A stretch of DNA of 64,000 bases from Odobenus rosmarus divergens (Eukaryota > Chordata > Mammalia > Carnivora > Odobenidae): positions 5,471,387 to 5,535,386 of the forward strand of contig NW_004450276.1 of NCBI RefSeq assembly GCF_000321225.1. The letters run 5' to 3'. The notes under the pieces were generated by a model, which did not search any database, was not told the origin of the DNA, and worked only from the letters and a program-made list of their open reading frames with translations. The position numbers and the translations under genes are program-made. Shown one piece after another: positions 61,845-64,000 of the stretch. Each line of letters opens with the position of its first letter. Positions within the stretch are counted from its first letter, which is position 1.

Positions 61845-64000
61845 AAGTTTTATAATTTCATGCTTTACTTTTAAATCTGTGATTCATTTTGAGTTAATTT
61901 TTATATAAGGTGTGAGACTCTTTTTTTTCCTTGTCTCTTTGCCTATGCATTTCCAAATGCTCCAATGGCAACCATTTGTTGAAAAGTCCATCTTCCATTG
62001 AATTGCTCTCGCACATTTATCCAAAATCAGCTGGGCATCTTTGTTTGAAGATATTTCTGGGTTTTCTGTTCTGTTACATTGATCTTTGTCTCTCTGTCAG
62101 TACCAACTGTCTTGATTACTGTGTAAGATGATTCTTGAATCACATGGATGATTCTACTTTATTCTTTCACAAAATTGTTTTGGCTATCTAGTTTCTTTGT
62201 GTTTTGGTTCTTAAATATATATTTTAGAATAACTTGTCTGTACATAGCCAAAACCTTTGTTAGGATTTTGATAGGAGTACCATTAAACCCAAATATCAGT
62301 TTGTGGAGAATTGATGTCTTTACTATGTTGAGTCTTCTCATCCATGAACATGGTATGTTTATTTAGATCGTTGATTTTTTTGGGCACTTTTATGTAGTTT
62401 TCAGCCTGTAAGTCCTGTACATATTTTGTGGATTTATATCCAAGTATTTAATTTTTTTGGAAGCAGTTGAAAATAGTATTGTATGTTTAATTTTGGTATC
62501 CATGTTATTTATTGGTAGTATATTGGAGTAACAATTGATTTTTGTATTTATCTTGGATCCTGCAACCTTGCTGAATTCACTTATGAATTCTAGGACTTTT
62601 GTTGTAGAGTCCTTGGGATTTTCTAGGTAGGTAATTGTGTCATCTGCAGATAGGGTTATTTTTATTTCTTCCTTTTCAATTTGTATGCCTATAATGCTTG
62701 CCTAATTGTTTTGGCTAGAAATTTCAGCATGATACGGATTTAAGACCTTTGGGGAGAGTATTCACTCCATGATGAAAACCACTAAATAGGATGTTAACTG
62801 TAGGTTTTTTGTAGATGTCTGTATGAAGTTTCTATTCCTATTTTCCTTAGTTTATTTATTTATTTATTTATTAAAAAAATCATGAATGGGTGCTGAATTT
62901 TGTTAGGTGCTTTTCCTACCGTTAATACACTTTTTTTTCCCTTTAGTCTGTTAATATGGTAGATTACCTTCTTTGATTCTGAATATTTAACTTAAGTGGA
63001 GTAAGCCCCACTTGATATGGCATATAACTCTTTTTTATATATTACGGGATTGCATTTATATTTTGTTAAGGAATTTTGTGTCTATTCATGAGAGTTATTG
63101 TCTGTAGTTTTCTTTTTTCATACTGTGGTTTTGATATTGGGAGTAATAACTAGCTTCATAGAATGAGTTGGGAAAAATGCTTTTACTTTTTCTGTTTTCT
63201 GGAAGAGAATGTATAGAATTGGTGTTAATTCTTTAGATGGTGAGTACAGTTCTTCATTGAAACTATCTGGACTTTCATATTTCCTTTTTGGTTGTTTTTA
63301 AGGGACAAATTAAAATTTAAAAATAGTTACAGGGCTGGAGTGCCTGGCTGTCTCAGTTGGAAGAGCATACGACTCTTGATCTCAGTCATGAGTTCAAGCC
63401 CCACGTTGGGTGTAGAGATTCCTAAAAAAAAATAAGTAACTTTATGAAAAAAAAAGTTACAGGGCTATTCATATTACCAGTTTTATAATTGGTGAGTTGG
63501 AGTAGTTTGTGTTTTTCAAGGAAGGGATTCATCTCATCTAAGCTGTCAGAGTTATGTGTGTGAAGTTGTTCATAGTATTCCCTTCTTATTCTTTTGATGT
63601 CTGCAGGATCTGTACTGATAGCCCCTCTTTCATTTGTATTAGTGGTGATTTGTGTTCTCTCCTTTTCTTTGTCAGTGTTGCTAGAGGTTTATCAATTTTA
63701 CTGATCTTTTCAAAGAAGCATCTCCTTGTCTTGTTGACTTTTCTTATTTTTTTTTTCTATTTTAAATTTCAGTGATTTCTGCTCTTATTATTTTTACCTG
63801 CTTTCTGCTTGCTTTGGGTTTATTTTGTTCTTTTTTTAGTTTCCTGAGGTGGAAGCTTAGATTATTAATTTGAGACTCTTCCACTTTCCTGTGCATTGTT
63901 ACGAATTTCCCTCTTATCACTGGTTTATCTATGTCCCACAAATTTTATTATGTTGTATTTTCATTTTCATTCAGTTCATTATATTTTTTTCATTTTCCTA
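61845..64000 (-). mobile_element. L1 ORF2 remnant, antisense, continuing past the window edge
   Basis: Long antisense match to the L1 ORF2 reverse-transcriptase and C-terminal region: phrases such as TTGAAAAGTCCATCTTCCAT, ATCTTGGATCCTGCAACCTT and GTGTCATCTGCAGATAGGGT are diagnostic. Frames are broken throughout. It holds a TTTA tetranucleotide run at about 62848-62872 and a SINE at 63336-63453. Confidence 0.88.
63336..63453 (+). mobile_element. Short tRNA-Lys-type SINE inserted in the L1
   Basis: Sense copy flanked by a perfect 12-base duplication AGTTACAGGGCT (63324-63335 and about 63455-63466). Confidence 0.94.

Larger units (their letters stand above)
39586..64000 (+). other. MLLT10: MLLT10 intron after coding exon 2, running off the window
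   Basis: More than 24 kb of intron with no further MLLT10 exon recognised. Roughly half is transposon-derived. Stretches with nothing recognised are 39.6-40.3, 40.5-41.2, 42.7-43.1, 48.3-50.0, 54.9-57.2 and 58.6-58.9 kb. Confidence 0.8.

Noticed and set aside
37540..64000. Regularly repeated blocks suggesting a tandem array or CRISPR-like structure
   Set aside because: The repeats are dispersed in both orientations with poly-A tails and target-site duplications, i.e. retrotransposed SINEs in a mammalian intron.

Overview
This is a 64 kb piece of a carnivoran mammal nuclear genome. It is identified by about 54 copies of the tRNA-Lys-derived Can-SINE family in its right part. Their body sequence is the arctoid-style form (bear, seal or mustelid) rather than the dog SINEC_Cf form or the cat form. 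Placement in Arctoidea is inference. Two protein-coding genes are recognisable, in the same relative order and orientation as on human 10p12: SKIDA1 on the minus strand, then MLLT10 (AF10) on the plus strand. Layout: 1-14 kb is gene-free sequence with two CpG-rich blocks (about 1.4-2.1 kb and 9-11.3 kb) and several microsatellites. From 14.4 to 18.4 kb lie the SKIDA1 3' UTR and its single large coding exon (15569-18359, minus). That exon encodes an N-terminal Ski/Sno/DACH-type domain and then long Ala, His, Ser and Glu runs. It is broken by a 50-N assembly gap inside a GCC/GGC triplet repeat, and the placeholder length throws the reading frame. From 18.4 to 28.2 kb is SKIDA1 upstream sequence, ending in two CpG islands (26.3-27.3 and 27.7-28.2 kb) that probably hold the SKIDA1 promoter. 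From 28.2 to 34.7 kb is AT-rich intergenic DNA. From 34.7 to 36.4 kb is the MLLT10 CpG-island promoter with its 5' UTR exon and first coding exon. The second coding exon is at 39.5 kb, and the rest of the window is MLLT10 intron. The two MLLT10 coding exons together encode residues 1-80, the first PHD finger of the AF10 PHD-zinc knuckle-PHD module, which is known to read unmodified H3K27. The next exon (expected to start with Arg-Cys-Glu-Leu-Cys) was not found, so it should lie to the right of the window. The repeat landscape splits in two. No young SINE or LINE was seen in the first 37.5 kb around SKIDA1, while the last 26.5 kb (MLLT10 introns) is crowded with Can-SINEs, often nested, plus minus-strand L1 remnants, two Tigger-like DNA transposon remnants and MIR fragments. 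This fits a developmental-regulator locus kept free of transposons next to a tolerant intron. No undescribed multi-gene system is visible. The most useful observations are the gap-induced frameshift in SKIDA1, an 11-codon upstream ORF overlapping the MLLT10 start codon, the sharp repeat boundary, and a few unexplained local duplications, hairpins and one long ORF in AT-rich DNA.
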